A stretch of 64,000 nt of DNA from Apostichopus japonicus (Eukaryota > Echinodermata > Holothuroidea > Aspidochirotida > Stichopodidae), in assembly GCF_037975245.1 (NCBI RefSeq), contig NC_092578.1, positions 1,116,001 through 1,180,000 of the forward strand. The letters run 5' to 3'. A program made the position numbers and the translations under genes. Each line of letters opens with the position of its first letter. The first letter of the stretch is position 1. The notes below the pieces were generated by a model. The model saw only the letters and a program-made list of their open reading frames with translations. It was not told the origin of the DNA and did not search any database. Shown here piece after piece: positions 26,251 through 37,234 of the stretch.

Positions 26251-26565
26251 CATTCCAACTCCTAAAAGGATTTTATGTTAACTAAATTATCAAACAAACT
26301 AGCAACATAATTGAACAGTATTAAGCCAATTAATATCTATATATCTTTCTCCTTAAGAATATTTTAAAATCCCCTACAAAACATTGTAATCATACCAATT
26401 TCAAAGTTAGCTTCAATTGTTAATGTGTAAATTGTAAATTGTTAATCAACTAATGTGTTAATTTTGGCTGAAATGACACAAAACTACAACTCAACACAGA
26501 GTTCAGCTTTAATGTTTTCCATATATACTGTAAAGTTCTATACTGTCTTTGTTTGACAACTTTAC

Positions 26566-26769
26566 TAAGACTGAGATCACCCGAGTCCGTCGAATTTTGT
26601 GGACGGGAGTCGTAAGTAATGTCTCGAAAGATTAATTCTCTCTTTGATATCTCAAACCCCAAATAACAGCATCTCCCATAAAAAAGTATATCTATTTTAT
26701 CGAACCCTCTTCGAGGATGTTTATATTCAAAATACTGATACTCGTTTTCGTAGAGAGGGACTGCTACTA
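26566..26769 (-). CDS. Candidate cassette exon in intron 1 of the IA-2-like gene
   Basis: A strong acceptor (CTGTTTCCCGCAG) at 26,770 opens a frame reading VAVPLYENEYQYFEYKHPRR, then FDKIDILFYGRCCYLGF and SRPQNSTDSGDLSL. A usable but mediocre donor (CTTA|GTAAAG) would close it after 204 bp, exactly 68 codons, phase 1 at both ends. It would therefore fit in frame between the signal-peptide exon and the RESP18 exon. It could instead be a terminal exon (the frame stops at 26,450) or chance. No homology recognised. Confidence 0.35.
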
Positions 26770-28124
26770 CTGCGGGAAACAGGTACGTGAGGGACAATAT
26801 TATAAATATGCATAACTTAGATACTTGAATATATGTATGAATTTTGTATTGGAAATAAATGCACACCCTCCAATCCCTCCCCTGCTTCCCCACGACAATA
26901 TTCCCTCTCACCATCCCATATTCTATCTACGAACATTGAGAAAACCAAATATTTTCAAACTTAAAGAACAGTAGATTTCCTCACAGGATTACCTTGAAAG
27001 GGTATACAAACTATGAGCACACTTCTAATTCTGTTATTTTGAACATAAGAATTTATGACTTGTACTGTAAGGTTTAATGAATCCAAAAGTGCACAGAATT
27101 TGTAATGTCTCTTTGCACTGTACCTCATGTCAACAATATCAATTTATAAATTATAACTTTACCACGCAAACGTTCCCTTCAGATTCCTTTCAGGTGAAAT
27201 GAAGACGATTGGTTTTAAAAGCAAAGGCAAGAGAATGACGGGTCTGGTAATTTATACTTTCTCTAAATAGCAGTCTGATTGAAAGCTTTGATAAGAGTTG
27301 TTTGGATCAGAAGAATGAAATAAATCAATCAGTGAGTTTAAATGTCTAATTCAAAGGCTGATTGTTAACTCAATGACTTTACTGAGTGCCACTTTAGCGA
27401 GCTACTACTTGAAATGTTTTCATTTGTATAGATAAACTGAATTTCCTCTCAATCACCAACAGAAATGCCACATATATACCAGTTACAAAAAACTAAATAC
27501 AGTTTTATCCTCCTTCCTTCTTTCATCCTTTCAAGCAGAAAAACAACTTTTGATCATGAGGAAACTTGCTTTGTGTGATGACACACAGAACATTTGGTTT
27601 CTATATATTAAACAATACTGCAGGTTACCAGCAATCATATGTAAATATAATTATATGTATCTACAGACACTTTTTTAGACCAAAATTTCAGGCTCACTGG
27701 CACAGTCTGTGATATACTACAGAAATAAATTTTGGAAAGCCAACTGATGTCTCTATAACATTTAAAAGTTTGATTACAAATTTTCTATTGGTGATGTCCA
27801 ACCAGCAAAATCCTCAAAATATTTACTAAAAATACACAAAGTTTTATACATTTAAATGCCCCAAAAAAGTATCACTTGTAAAGGGCAATACAGTTCTGTA
27901 AGTGTTCACATTTTTTGTAGCAGCTCTGAAGGTTCTGGAGTGTGTTTGCTATAACATACTACCTTTCCTTTGTACAAAAACTGCTATACTGTACATTTGA
28001 TTTTGTATAGCAACTTGTCCCTTTTGGATAGCATTTTGTGTTAACAAAAGAACTGGATAAATTATTCCCAGAGTAGTCTTCTCTACTGTAAGGTACAGTA
28101 GTCTTGAACAAGTCAAGCAGTTAC

Positions 28125-28205
28125 CTGTCAATACTCTTGGTGATCAGTCAATACTTGTTGATCGGTCAATATATAGTGGTCGGTCAATACTAGGTGATCG
28201 GTATG
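28125..28205. repeat. About 20-bp tandem repeat, four copies
   Basis: Units of GTCAATACT followed by TGGTGATCG-type sequence, imperfect. In intron 1 of the IA-2-like gene. Confidence 0.65.
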
Positions 28206-29366
28206 ATGGAGGCCAAACTGTTGCTTCCACAATGGTGTTAGAGAAACACTAGTTTCCCAGGAAGGACAGTGCTGTTATCATAATAGTTTAGCCAATACAA
28301 AGCTCTGAATACTGAGTTGCATTTGCAATGGTAATGATTATAATGTGATGGTACCTTAAAACATCATACAAAACATCTCAACAAGTAAAGGGAATTTTGA
28401 AGTTCTTGCTAGAATTCACCACCCCACAAATAAAGAATTAAACCATAATCAAAGCAGGCAAAACAACAGAAAGATTTCAAAAATGGACATAGGAATTAAT
28501 GAAAATAGAAATTAGGAGAGTGTTCAATTTTTATTTTCAAATATCCAGAGTGTTTTAGATAAACATGTACTCAATGAGTTTTTCCTATTTTTCAACATCT
28601 TTCGGGCATTAATTTATCAGATTCAATACTGGCAAAGGACTACAGTAGCCTATCCCTTATATTGCATAGGGCCTAGGCCTATATCAATATGCCAAGGTAA
28701 CCTACTACAGGCTAAATCTTATTAGAAAAACCACTGAAACGTAATTTAGTTCAAAACTAAGTTAGGGTAGAATCGGAGAAATATATACATATTATATATT
28801 CACCAGCTTTATTAAAAGTATCTCTGCCTTCTGGTGTGCTTCATGCTATGTTTTCTACAGTTATAGACATTTTCTACATTTCCTCTGTTTGAATATACGA
28901 TCTACATTAGAAAGACATGTCTAACATGCTGCAGTAAGTAGTTTACTATTATTATGGCTGTGGATCAATACCACAAACGTATTACTAAATCAAAGTTAAT
29001 CCCACAATGGCAAGGCTTGAGAACCTATGGATTAACTTGATTCACCCTATTGTAGGCCCATACTAGTAATAGTAAGTATAGTATTGGTCTAGGTCCTCCG
29101 CCTATGCTGGTTATTGTTAAAAAGGTGTTAGGGTGGATCTATTCCGGCTATTGACTATTCCAGTAGCCCAAAAGACATTAAAAAATCAGACAATCAAGAT
29201 GGTATAAATATTTGGAGGGCCATATCATTGTGAACAATGGTAACGGTTCACCAACCAATCTACGGCCTAACTGCAAGGCCTAGCCACAAATTTACAGGTG
29301 GCTCGATGCTATAAAATCCGTTCAGTTAGGCTATTACTGTATCAGTAATAGTACTAATTAACTCAC

Positions 29367-29445
29367 CTACGTTCCCATATGGACTACCAGTGACAAGGGT
29401 AAGAAGGGCTACAAGGCGGGTAAGAAAGAGAAAACCCGAAGCCAT
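29367..29445 (-). CDS. PTPRN: IA-2/phogrin-like receptor-type PTP-N, exon 1 (signal peptide)
   Basis: First coding exon of a PTPRN/PTPRN2 (IA-2, phogrin, C. elegans IDA-1) orthologue. These are type I membrane proteins of dense-core secretory granules with a catalytically inactive phosphatase domain, which act in granule biogenesis and regulated secretion. The exon encodes Met-Ala-Ser-Gly, then a hydrophobic stretch (FLFLTRLVALLTLVTG), then SPYGN: a classic signal peptide. The start has A at -3 and G at +4. The exon ends in phase 1 at GTAG|GTGAGT and joins in frame to the Gly-Cys of exon 2. The six exons span at least 25 kb on the minus strand and the gene continues beyond the left edge. Family assignment rests on exons 2 and 3. 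Confidence 0.85.
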
Positions 29446-30140
29446 TTCTTTCCAGCTCTTCTACTCCATTGTGAAATCGTATTTATTCCGAGGTATCCTT
29501 GAAAATGTTGCAATTTTGTTGTATGTGTCGTGTTACCGATACAGCAAGAAGTACGTCTAATATAACACTTAACAGTGCATGCTGCTACTACATACTATCA
29601 TGTAAGGTGCACAATACACTGTGCGTGGTCGCACACAAACAGGTTACACCTGCGCTTTTATTTTGATTTGCTCAATTCAATTCATTCATTCACTGTTTTT
29701 GAATGTGGGAACTTATTGGTGGCGTCCTTCATCAATGAACTTATAAGGTGGCATGGACCATATAGCGTGTATGTCAATCCACCCATGGTGTTTTCGTATC
29801 TCGGGAAAATTGGGGGGAAAAAGGGTTGGAACATATTTTTCAATATGTTAACACCAACTCAAATCAGATCTGGCGTTTTCAGAGACCGATTCAAAGTTTT
29901 AACCAGAATGCAAAATGCATTGAGGTTTTGATGGCTTCAATGCACTAGACTTCTGCTTGTTAATAAACACCAGAACTAGCTGTTACAGTAACACTATTGC
30001 ATGATAACACAGGTCAGTCTACTGTACGTGGCAATACACACCTCCATCAAAAACTAGAGGGGTCTTGTACTCAATGTTATGAATCCACACACCAAGTATT
30101 AGAGGTATCCACGATTTCCATCGTTACATATCATGGCACT

Positions 30141-30365
30141 TGAGTTCAAAGGTCACCCAAATGCAGGTCGACTATTGGATTACAATAGCGTAACTCCCAA
30201 CCTTGATGGACATTTGGTTCTCAAGTTATTGCCAAAATACTATTTTTTTGGCCCCTAATTGACCTTTGTTGACCTTGGATCATATTACCGTTATGCTTGG
30301 AAACGATTCCTTACCCCATTCACAACTAGTCCCAAAATATCAACCATGTCGGACCCTGTCAGTGG
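30141..30365. repeat. Dispersed repeat, copy 1 of a 225-bp pair
   Basis: About 225 bp starting TGAGTTCAAAGGTCACC and ending near GTCGGACCCTGTC is repeated at 31,741-31,965 in the same orientation with scattered differences. It is rich in TTGACCTTTGTTGACC half-sites. The palindrome insertion lies between the copies. Confidence 0.8.
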
Positions 30366-30552
30366 TAGTTTTAAAAGTTATTGAGAAAAAAACTAATTTT
30401 GACCCATGAATGACGTTTGTTGACCTTGGATTACATCACAGTTATTTTGGAAAATGTGCCCCTACTTCATTCACAACTTGTCCTAATATGTAGTACCAGA
30501 TAAACGAACAAAATAAAACGAAACAGTTGATGAAAGTCATAGTAATGTATAT

Positions 30553-30591
30553 TCAAACGTTTTCGAAGATTTCACATCTTCCTCGTCAGGA
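30553..30591 (-). ncRNA. Hammerhead-ribozyme-like core, left palindrome arm
   Basis: The mirror copy of the core at 30,987-31,025, on the minus strand (CTGACGA at 30,589-30,583, GAAA at 30,564-30,561). The two cores therefore point away from the palindrome centre. Confidence 0.4.
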
Positions 30592-30986
30592 AATAGATAA
30601 TAAAATAATCTCTTATGTATAGTGCATGCGAAAGTTGTAGTATTAATGATGACTATGTATGTTCAAAGATATAGGAGGTTCTAAAATAAGTTGAGAATAA
30701 ATGACGATCCATGTTGAAATAGTTGATTGTTTAAAACGGGTTTAAGTTTCTTGATGTACAGTGCCTCCTTAATTTTAATTTCAAAGAAATTCTTTGAAAT
30801 TGAAATTAAGGAGGCACTGTACATCAAGAAACTTAAACCCGTTTTAAACAATCAACTATTTCAACATGGATCGTCATTTATTCTCAACTTATTTTAGAAC
30901 CTCCTATATCTTTGAACATACATAGTCATCATTAATACTACAACTTTCGCATGCACTATACATAAGAGATTATTTTATTATCTATT

Positions 30987-31025
30987 TCCTGACGAGGAAG
31001 ATGTGAAATCTTCGAAAACGTTTGA
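30987..31025 (+). ncRNA. Hammerhead-ribozyme-like core, right palindrome arm
   Basis: CTGACGA (30,989-30,995) is followed by a self-complementary GAAGAT/ATCTTC segment (stem II) and GAAA (31,014-31,017). That is the conserved CUGANGA-stem II-GAAA core. Stems I and III are short, as in minimal hammerheads of Penelope-like elements. Activity is not shown. Confidence 0.4.
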
Positions 31026-31740
31026 ATATACATTACTATGACTTTCATCAACTGTTTCGTTTTATTTTGTTCGTTTATCTGGTACTACAAATGTAAAACT
31101 CTTCCTAAATTTTGTCCTAATATACCAGCCATGTCAGACTTCGTGACTAGAAGTTGTTGCAAAAATTAACATAAGTTGGCAGTTTTTGGCACATCAGCAA
31201 CCTTGAATGACCTTGGATGACCTGATAGTTTTTATCATAAATGTTCCTCTTGATAATGTGCACTCTGTCCTAATTTTTATTTATGATACAATGTACACAC
31301 ATAATGTTATTGCTAGAAAGTTATCAAAACCAACCTTTGGCCCCTCATAATTTGAGAACTTGGTGTTCGATTGAAGCGGGAGTTGGTTTCCTCTATATAG
31401 CACAAAGAGCTCTATCATATATCAAAATATTGACAAACATTTTTTGTTTTTCCCCGTATCTCCTAAAATGAGCATATTTTTCAAGATTTGACCTTTGACC
31501 TTATGACCTCGCGGTCAGATGTAGTTTGAAACGCTGATTCCAAAAAGCAACATATGTACGACCATCCTAACTGTACTTATTAAAAAAACAAAAGAATTGA
31601 ACTCTGATAACTTCGGACACGAAGGTCGCACGGGGGTCAACCCATGGACAATTTTGATCGGAAAGTACCTTTGAGATCCGATTATGGCCACGAAAATTCA
31701 AATAACCAAAAAAACTAATAAAGATCACCGGAGGTCAACC

Positions 31741-31965
31741 TGAGTTCAAAGGTCACCTAGACGCGGGTCCACTACTGGATTACAATAGCGTAACTCCCAA
31801 CCTTGACGGACATTTTGTTCTCAAGTTATTGCAAAAATACTATAGTTTTTGACCCCTGATTGACCTTTGTTGATCTTGGATCACATGACCGTTATGTTTG
31901 GAAACGATCCCTTACCCCATTCACAACTACTCCCAAAATATCAACCATGTCGGACCCTGTCAATG
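31741..31965. repeat. Dispersed repeat, copy 2 of a 225-bp pair
   Basis: Second copy of the 30,141 repeat, almost exactly 1,600 bp downstream, diverged by scattered substitutions (for example GCAGGTCGACTATTGG against GCGGGTCCACTACTGG). Confidence 0.8.
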
Positions 31966-33714
31966 GGAGTTATTGCTTGCTTTATTATTTCGGTTTTTGG
32001 CCTCTAACTGACCTTTGGTGACCTTCACAGGAATAAAAAACAATAGGGTTCATCTACTCAATGTGGTACTCATATACACCAAATATTAGATTGGTCCAAA
32101 CTTCCCTTCTTGAGATATCGTGTTTACAAGCGAGGGGTCACACACATACACACACGCCCCACACGCACACATACACACTCTCTCCGCCTATATGAATGCA
32201 TATATAGTTATGATTATCATCGAAACCCAAAAACGAGGGGGTGGTGCTCTGGGTGCTGTGAAACGAGTCGATATGGGAGGGAGGGTCTGGGAACATTCTA
32301 CCTCAGAAAAATTAAACATAAGGTTCAAAAGGGGTGTATACATCCCATCCCCTGGATCTGCGCCTTTTTTCATGACTCGCCTGTCGATGTGCATGAATGG
32401 AAGTATAAGTGGAGCCAAAAGGTCGGGGAATGGAGTTAATTTTAACCTCCTCTTCCGGGCTTTAAAGAGCCGCGTAAGAAATATGTTTATTTTTGAGTGA
32501 GTAAAGAGGATTATCTAGAAGTGGCAAAACGTTTGGTAAAAGTCTACATGCTCATGGCACTGAAAATGGATGATACCAAGGATAGCCACACGATCATTTG
32601 TCCTGTCAATGATAGCTTTTACACAATGAAAACTTCTACAAGGCATAAGGGACCATGACATTAATTTGAGTATGTAAGTCAATTGAAGTTTTACAATGAG
32701 TAAACGATACCTGAAAAGACCGTGTATGGTGCCCGCATTTATACCTTATCCGTAGCGAACGGATACTAGAATCGTACCACAGATAATACCGTTAAATATT
32801 CATTGACTTACACACAGACTTAATTCGTCACTTTCCAAAGTCGCTAGAGCCTGATAGATAACCTACACCTCAATTGATGTGTCCTATACCCACCAGTATA
32901 TTTCAGAGAAGTTGGTTATCGTGCTAACAAATTAACAGACTCCCATATCCGTTTAGATTTTAAGAAAGGAGCCGGTTTCGTATTAATCCCCAGGCCCATC
33001 TGCCAGCTCTCGCTGCGGAATCTTCCTGTCTCACCACGAATTTCAAATTCGAATTTCAAATGTATGAAAACACCTTCAGTTCTTCTGATTTTGTTTTAAC
33101 ATCAATAGTTTATTTCATCATCCGAGCATAAAACTAATGATGATAACTGCAAACATGCCAAAACGAACGTCAATTCCGTATACATGTACATTTGAAGTTT
33201 TGAGGGGTTTTTCTCGACTCACAATTGTTAACCTTTCAGACGGATGTTCCCTATATTCTAACTGTGATATGGTACCTTGCATGGATTGTATAGGCTGTTA
33301 TGTGGCGCATAGAGTCGCGTGAAACTCCTGCAGCACAAGCACAGATGAGAGTAGCGGGTCGGGTATGAGGGAGGGAGGAAGAAGGAGCGGTAACTTATTA
33401 GGAGGCAAATACAGTATTTTACATGGCCGTTGGAAACATTCAAAGTAAGTGAAACCGTGAAGCAATAATTAAATGGTGGATGGGATTTTGGTTGGAAATT
33501 GTCACTTTTCACACCCAAACATCAATTGATAAAGTAAAAAGGATTAATAAGGGTAAAATATTAGTTGAGTCGGACCGGTATAAATACTGTAAGAGTGTCA
33601 AGGACGGATCCAGTATTTTGTCAAGCATGGGTGTGGCAATAGTGTTGTTGAAGCCGACATCCAGATTTAAGAGAGACGGGATCTGGGTTCCGTGGAGTAA
33701 AATATCGTGCTCAT

Positions 33715-35494
33715 CAGTGGCGTAGGAAGGTACTTTTGAGTGGGGGGCTGAAGACTGATGGCCGGCCTGGGGGAGGGGTCTAATTCCTTTGGATTTTTTT
33801 TGCATTTCCAGGTGGCCTCAGATGCAATTTGGTGCAATATAGCACACTTCAACTCCCACTTCATTTTGATAAGTTAAGATAAGATTCACTTTATTTAACC
33901 CATTTCGGGTAATTAAATGCTCGATGTACAGAATAAGATGGATATAACATTAAAATACAGCACATGGAAAATGACTCACATAAAACAATAAGACAATAAA
34001 ATTACAAAGTCCAACAATGGCAAGACTAAGTATGACAAAAACAGTGAAGGTGTAACCAGAGGGCAAGAACACTAGCGATTGTAATTTTGATTATGGATTC
34101 TGATGCACTGTGGGACGAATGAGGAGAGGTGACGATTGGTTTTGGCTGTCGGCAGCCTCATCCTCCCGCTACGAGGAATCACTGCATTCTGAAATTGTCC
34201 ATGCAGTGGGTGGTCGGCATCCTTTAAAATCTTGTCTAATTTCTGTTGGAGTAGATGGGTATAACATGATGAGTAAGAGGGTTGGCTGTTGCCAATTATG
34301 CGGCCCGCCTGACGGATTAAAGAGTCTATACGGTTCTGATCTTCCTTTCTCGCATTCCCGCCCCAAGAACACGGGGTAGTAATCCATCTGGGCCAGCTGC
34401 TTTTGATACGTTTAGTTTAGAAAATTCAACACGCACTTCATGTGCAGTAACAGTTAAAAACTGCTCAGGATACGACTGCATAGATAACATTTCCCGTAAC
34501 TCACCAATCCCATGTGAAAAATCTAGGTGATCAAACCGATTGTAAAAAACATTAAGCTCATTTGCATATTCACGGGAAGTGTTTGGGAGTTTATCAGTCG
34601 ATCTATTGTCTTTCATGTAGCAACTCATCAGTCGTATACCCGCCCAAACCTCTTTCATATTATTTCCAGTAAAGTGACTGTCTATTTTACACTTGTATAA
34701 GTCCTTTCCTTTCTTTATTGCCCTGTCAAGTTCTTTTTGCACAGCCCTCAGCTCATCTCGGTTGTTTTGCCCGAAAATCTTCTTCTTTTTGTTGATGATC
34801 TTTTTAACCTCCTTGGTAATCCAGGGCTTGTTGTTGGCATACACCTTGATCTGTTTATCCGACACCGTACAGTCAACACAGAAATTAACGTAATCCGTAA
34901 TTGTTTGGGTGAGCTCGTCGATGTCCTCTGAAGCGTCAATGAATACGTCCCAATCAGTGAGGTCCAGCGAAGCTTGTAGATCCTCGATGGCCGCGGGGCT
35001 CCATTGTTTGACGGTAAGTAGCTTTGGTTTCTGTCTCTGAACAATAGGTCGGTACGCTGGTTGCAACAGGATCATGTCATGATCAGATCTTCCCAATTTG
35101 GTAATCGGTTTAGCTGTGTAAGCCCCCTTCACGTTTGAATAACAGAGGTCCAGGATTGCGGCATCTCGTGTTGGGCATTGTACGTGTTGATAATAGTTAG
35201 TATTGTTCCTCTTCAAACTACAATGATTGAAGTCGCCATCAATTACCATGAAGGCATTGGGATGTGCTATCTCAAGGTCTTGTATGATAGCACATAGCTC
35301 GTTTGTAAAGAATTTTGCATTTTCACCTGGCCTTAAATGCAATTTGGTGCTCCAAATGAGATTTTTTTTCTCATTTGGAAATGAAAAAGGGGTTTTCTGA
35401 CTTGCGGAGCGGGGGGCGGAATGATACTTCCGCCCCCCCATATTTTTCACTGGGGGGCTGGCGCCCCCCAGCCCCCCGGTTCCTACGCACCTTG
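33715..35494. mobile_element. hAT-like non-autonomous element with nested LINE
   Basis: The left end is CAGTGGCGTAGGAAGGTAC and the right end is its diverged inverted form (GGTTCCTACGCACCTTG). A perfect 8-bp target duplication, GTGCTCAT, flanks it at 33,707-33,714 and 35,495-35,502. The interior matches, in inverted orientation, the element at 37,547-37,924, but is split by a LINE fragment at about 33,873-35,308. 8-bp duplications and CAG...CTG-type ends are typical of the hAT superfamily. No transposase. Confidence 0.82.
33873..35308 (-). pseudogene. Internally deleted CR1/jockey-type LINE fragment
   Basis: The minus-strand frame contains the C-terminal half of an APE-type endonuclease (MVIDGDFNHCSL, GRSDHDMILLQP) and the first block of a reverse transcriptase (SKAAGPDGLLPRV). 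After a junction near 34,340-34,370 it reads the C-terminus of LINE ORF2 (SLIRQAGRIIG, ADHPLHGQF, TNRHLSSFVPQCIRIHN) to a TAG at 34,072-34,074. Most of the RT domain, including the active site, is missing. The 3' end near 33,873 carries AATAAAGTGAATCTTATC-like sequence. The element is 5'-truncated and dead. The first residues of the 374-codon frame come from the host hAT element. Confidence 0.85.
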
Positions 35495-36767
35495 GTGCTC
35501 ATAACTTGAATAGTGGAATTTATGTTATGCATGATTGGAAGTCTTTTTACCTCGTGAAAAGAGGAACAATGTTGATCACCCGTAGTGGAATATTTTGACT
35601 ACTTTTATTTAAGGTCTTGTTCTTTCTTAAGAAAAAATACAATGGTTTCATTGTTATTGTAGTTCTTGCCAATTCTTAGACCCATTGACATAAACAGTAA
35701 TGTCTTAATCAAATTCCATGACTTGAACGGTCAGTATTTTTAAACCCCATTCCCATTCCGGGGAATAATTGTACAACAATAAAGAAGGATGAAACATTAA
35801 AATTGAAGCATATCGGTGAGTCCGATGATTTCATATTTAGATTTGCTCCAGTCTTCAGCATTGTGTGTTAAAAATTTATATTAAAATTATATATATTAAA
35901 ATTGCCACATCTCTCAAACCGGAATGAATGGTAGCACTATATGGGCAGAAAAAGACGGTATGGAAAATCAATCCGCAAGCATTTCCCCAAATATGACATG
36001 TGTATATATTTAACACTGGTACATGCATCAATACTATTTTATGTTTCAATCTTTGATTTTCTCTTTTAGAACATGTAACATAAACAAAATGTTTGTAAAT
36101 GGTTGGGTAGGGGGTGGGTGGTGGGGGTGTTAAGTTCGATGAAGCAAGCTTTATTTTGGTAAAAGAAGTTGTGGAGTCAAAATCATCACTATTTCATATC
36201 CAGGTATTGCACAAACCAGTACAAAACTATATGCTAATAATCATCATCTTTATGGGCCCGAAGTTTAAAGTCATGCATCATTTGTACCGGAACTCTTCAG
36301 TCCATCCATAAAACTAAATATATTCATTCTACTTGGCTAAATACAATACCTTTGGTGTTATTAATCAAGCAGGAATAACTGCATACCATGGACTCTCTGC
36401 CGATGGATATATAACTAATTCCCCTCTTCTGTTTTCCCTTTTTGTTTTCTTTTTTCTCTCTTTTAATTTACTTTAGCACCTTTTCGTTAGCTACAGTCAC
36501 TGCGTTTGCCCTTGATTAAATCATCGTTGATTTACACCTTACTGCCCGAAATAGTCCCAAAAACGAAGTCGTTTACAAATGCTATATAACCATACCGTCC
36601 ATACGCCTTTTAGTTTTGTTCGTTCTATATTCAAATGTTAAAACTGATTGGGTTTTTTCCCAATGAGAGAATAGATCCATTTTTAGCAGCTGAGTCAGTC
36701 CAGTCGTGACGTCACTTTGATTATTGTACGCAATACATGCTTGTAATTCTTTAAGTGAAGTCAGTCA
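35495..36767. other. Intergenic, upstream of the death-domain gene
   Basis: Unique AT-rich sequence. It begins with the right copy of the GTGCTCAT target duplication (35,495-35,502). CTATATAACC near 36,582 is a possible TATA-like element. Nothing else recognised. Confidence 0.5.
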
Positions 36768-36899
36768 TGGACAGCGGAAACACTGTCAACAAATACGCAC
36801 ACGTTGTCGAAGATACTACGCGATACTACCGACCAGTGTTGTTCTCAGATTATAACGCAGTTGATGTACAAGGCTGTTCAGCGTTACGTATATAGGTAG
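36768..36899 (+). promoter_or_regulatory. Upstream ORF (43 codons) before the death-domain gene
   Basis: An ATG at 36,768 opens a 43-codon frame that stops at 36,897-36,899, five bases before the main start at 36,904 and in another frame. If transcription starts upstream, this would be a uORF able to reduce translation of the main frame, whose start context is weak (C at -3). Whether it lies in the transcript is unknown. Confidence 0.35.
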
Positions 36900-36903
36900 C
36901 CTA

Positions 36904-37234
36904 ATGGATAGGGTTGGTTACAAATTCTCTGATATAAAAGTCAAAGAATTGCCTTTGTTTTATCACCTAACGGTGGATCTTTCAACTTTACTGGATCAAG
37001 ATGATGCTCTTGGAAACGACTTTCAACGTTTTCTAAGCTTGATGGGATTTTGTATGCCCGAGATCGGTTTTCTGGAAAGCCGATATAAAAGACCTACAGT
37101 GGAAGCACTGAAAAGTTGGCCAGGGTCTACGGTAGAGTTAGTGCGAACTCTTCGAAAGTGCGAACGGGAAGATGCAGTTTTTTGTGTTAGACGCTGGCTC
37201 GGATACTTGGCTTTGCTATCCCGCTATGAAAGAA
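36904..37234 (+). CDS. MyD88-like death-domain protein, exon 1
   Basis: Starts at the first ATG after an in-frame TGA about 45 bp upstream and ends at AGAA|GTAAGT in phase 1. The 110 residues form one death domain. LPLFYHLTVDLSTLLDQ parallels the MyD88 opening LPLAALNMRVRRRLSLFL, and DFQRFLSLMGFCMPEIGFLE parallels [40 protein letters not shown] parallels the MyD88 stretch ending [23 protein letters not shown]. Death domains of this class build Myddosome-like assemblies below Toll/IL-1 receptors. There is no TIR domain in the following exons, so this is not a canonical MyD88. The three-exon model totals 461 residues. Confidence 0.75.

Larger units (their letters stand above)
23377..29366. other. 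Intron 1 of the IA-2-like gene
   Basis: Six kilobases holding the candidate cassette exon, two small tandem repeats and a G/A-rich stretch near 25,047-25,100. Otherwise unique AT-rich sequence. Confidence 0.6.
30490..31111. mobile_element. Giant near-perfect palindrome insertion (about 600 bp)
   Basis: From about 30,489 to 31,089 the sequence reads nearly the same on both strands, with arms of about 300 bp meeting at 30,789 with no spacer and one mismatch noticed near the centre. A 22-base tail follows the right arm. TTGTCCTAATAT occurs at 30,478-30,489 and again at 31,112-31,123, a 12-bp target duplication. The arms end in a terminus seen in Penelope-like and related retroelements. A sequencing or assembly foldback is argued against by the duplication and the asymmetric tail. 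Confidence 0.75.
29446..33714. other. Intergenic, repeat-rich
   Basis: The first few hundred bases are the presumed promoter and 5' leader of the IA-2-like gene; no clear TATA box. The rest is repeat-derived: the 225-bp repeat pair, the palindrome and a CA-rich stretch near 32,139-32,180. No gene supported. Confidence 0.6.

Noticed and set aside
29575-29931. Plus-strand 118-codon frame upstream of the IA-2-like gene
   Set aside because: No recognisable domain and a composition like neighbouring non-coding sequence.
32110-32500. Two overlapping plus-strand frames of 109 and 126 codons
   Set aside because: They run through a CA-rich simple stretch and overlap in different frames; no domain.
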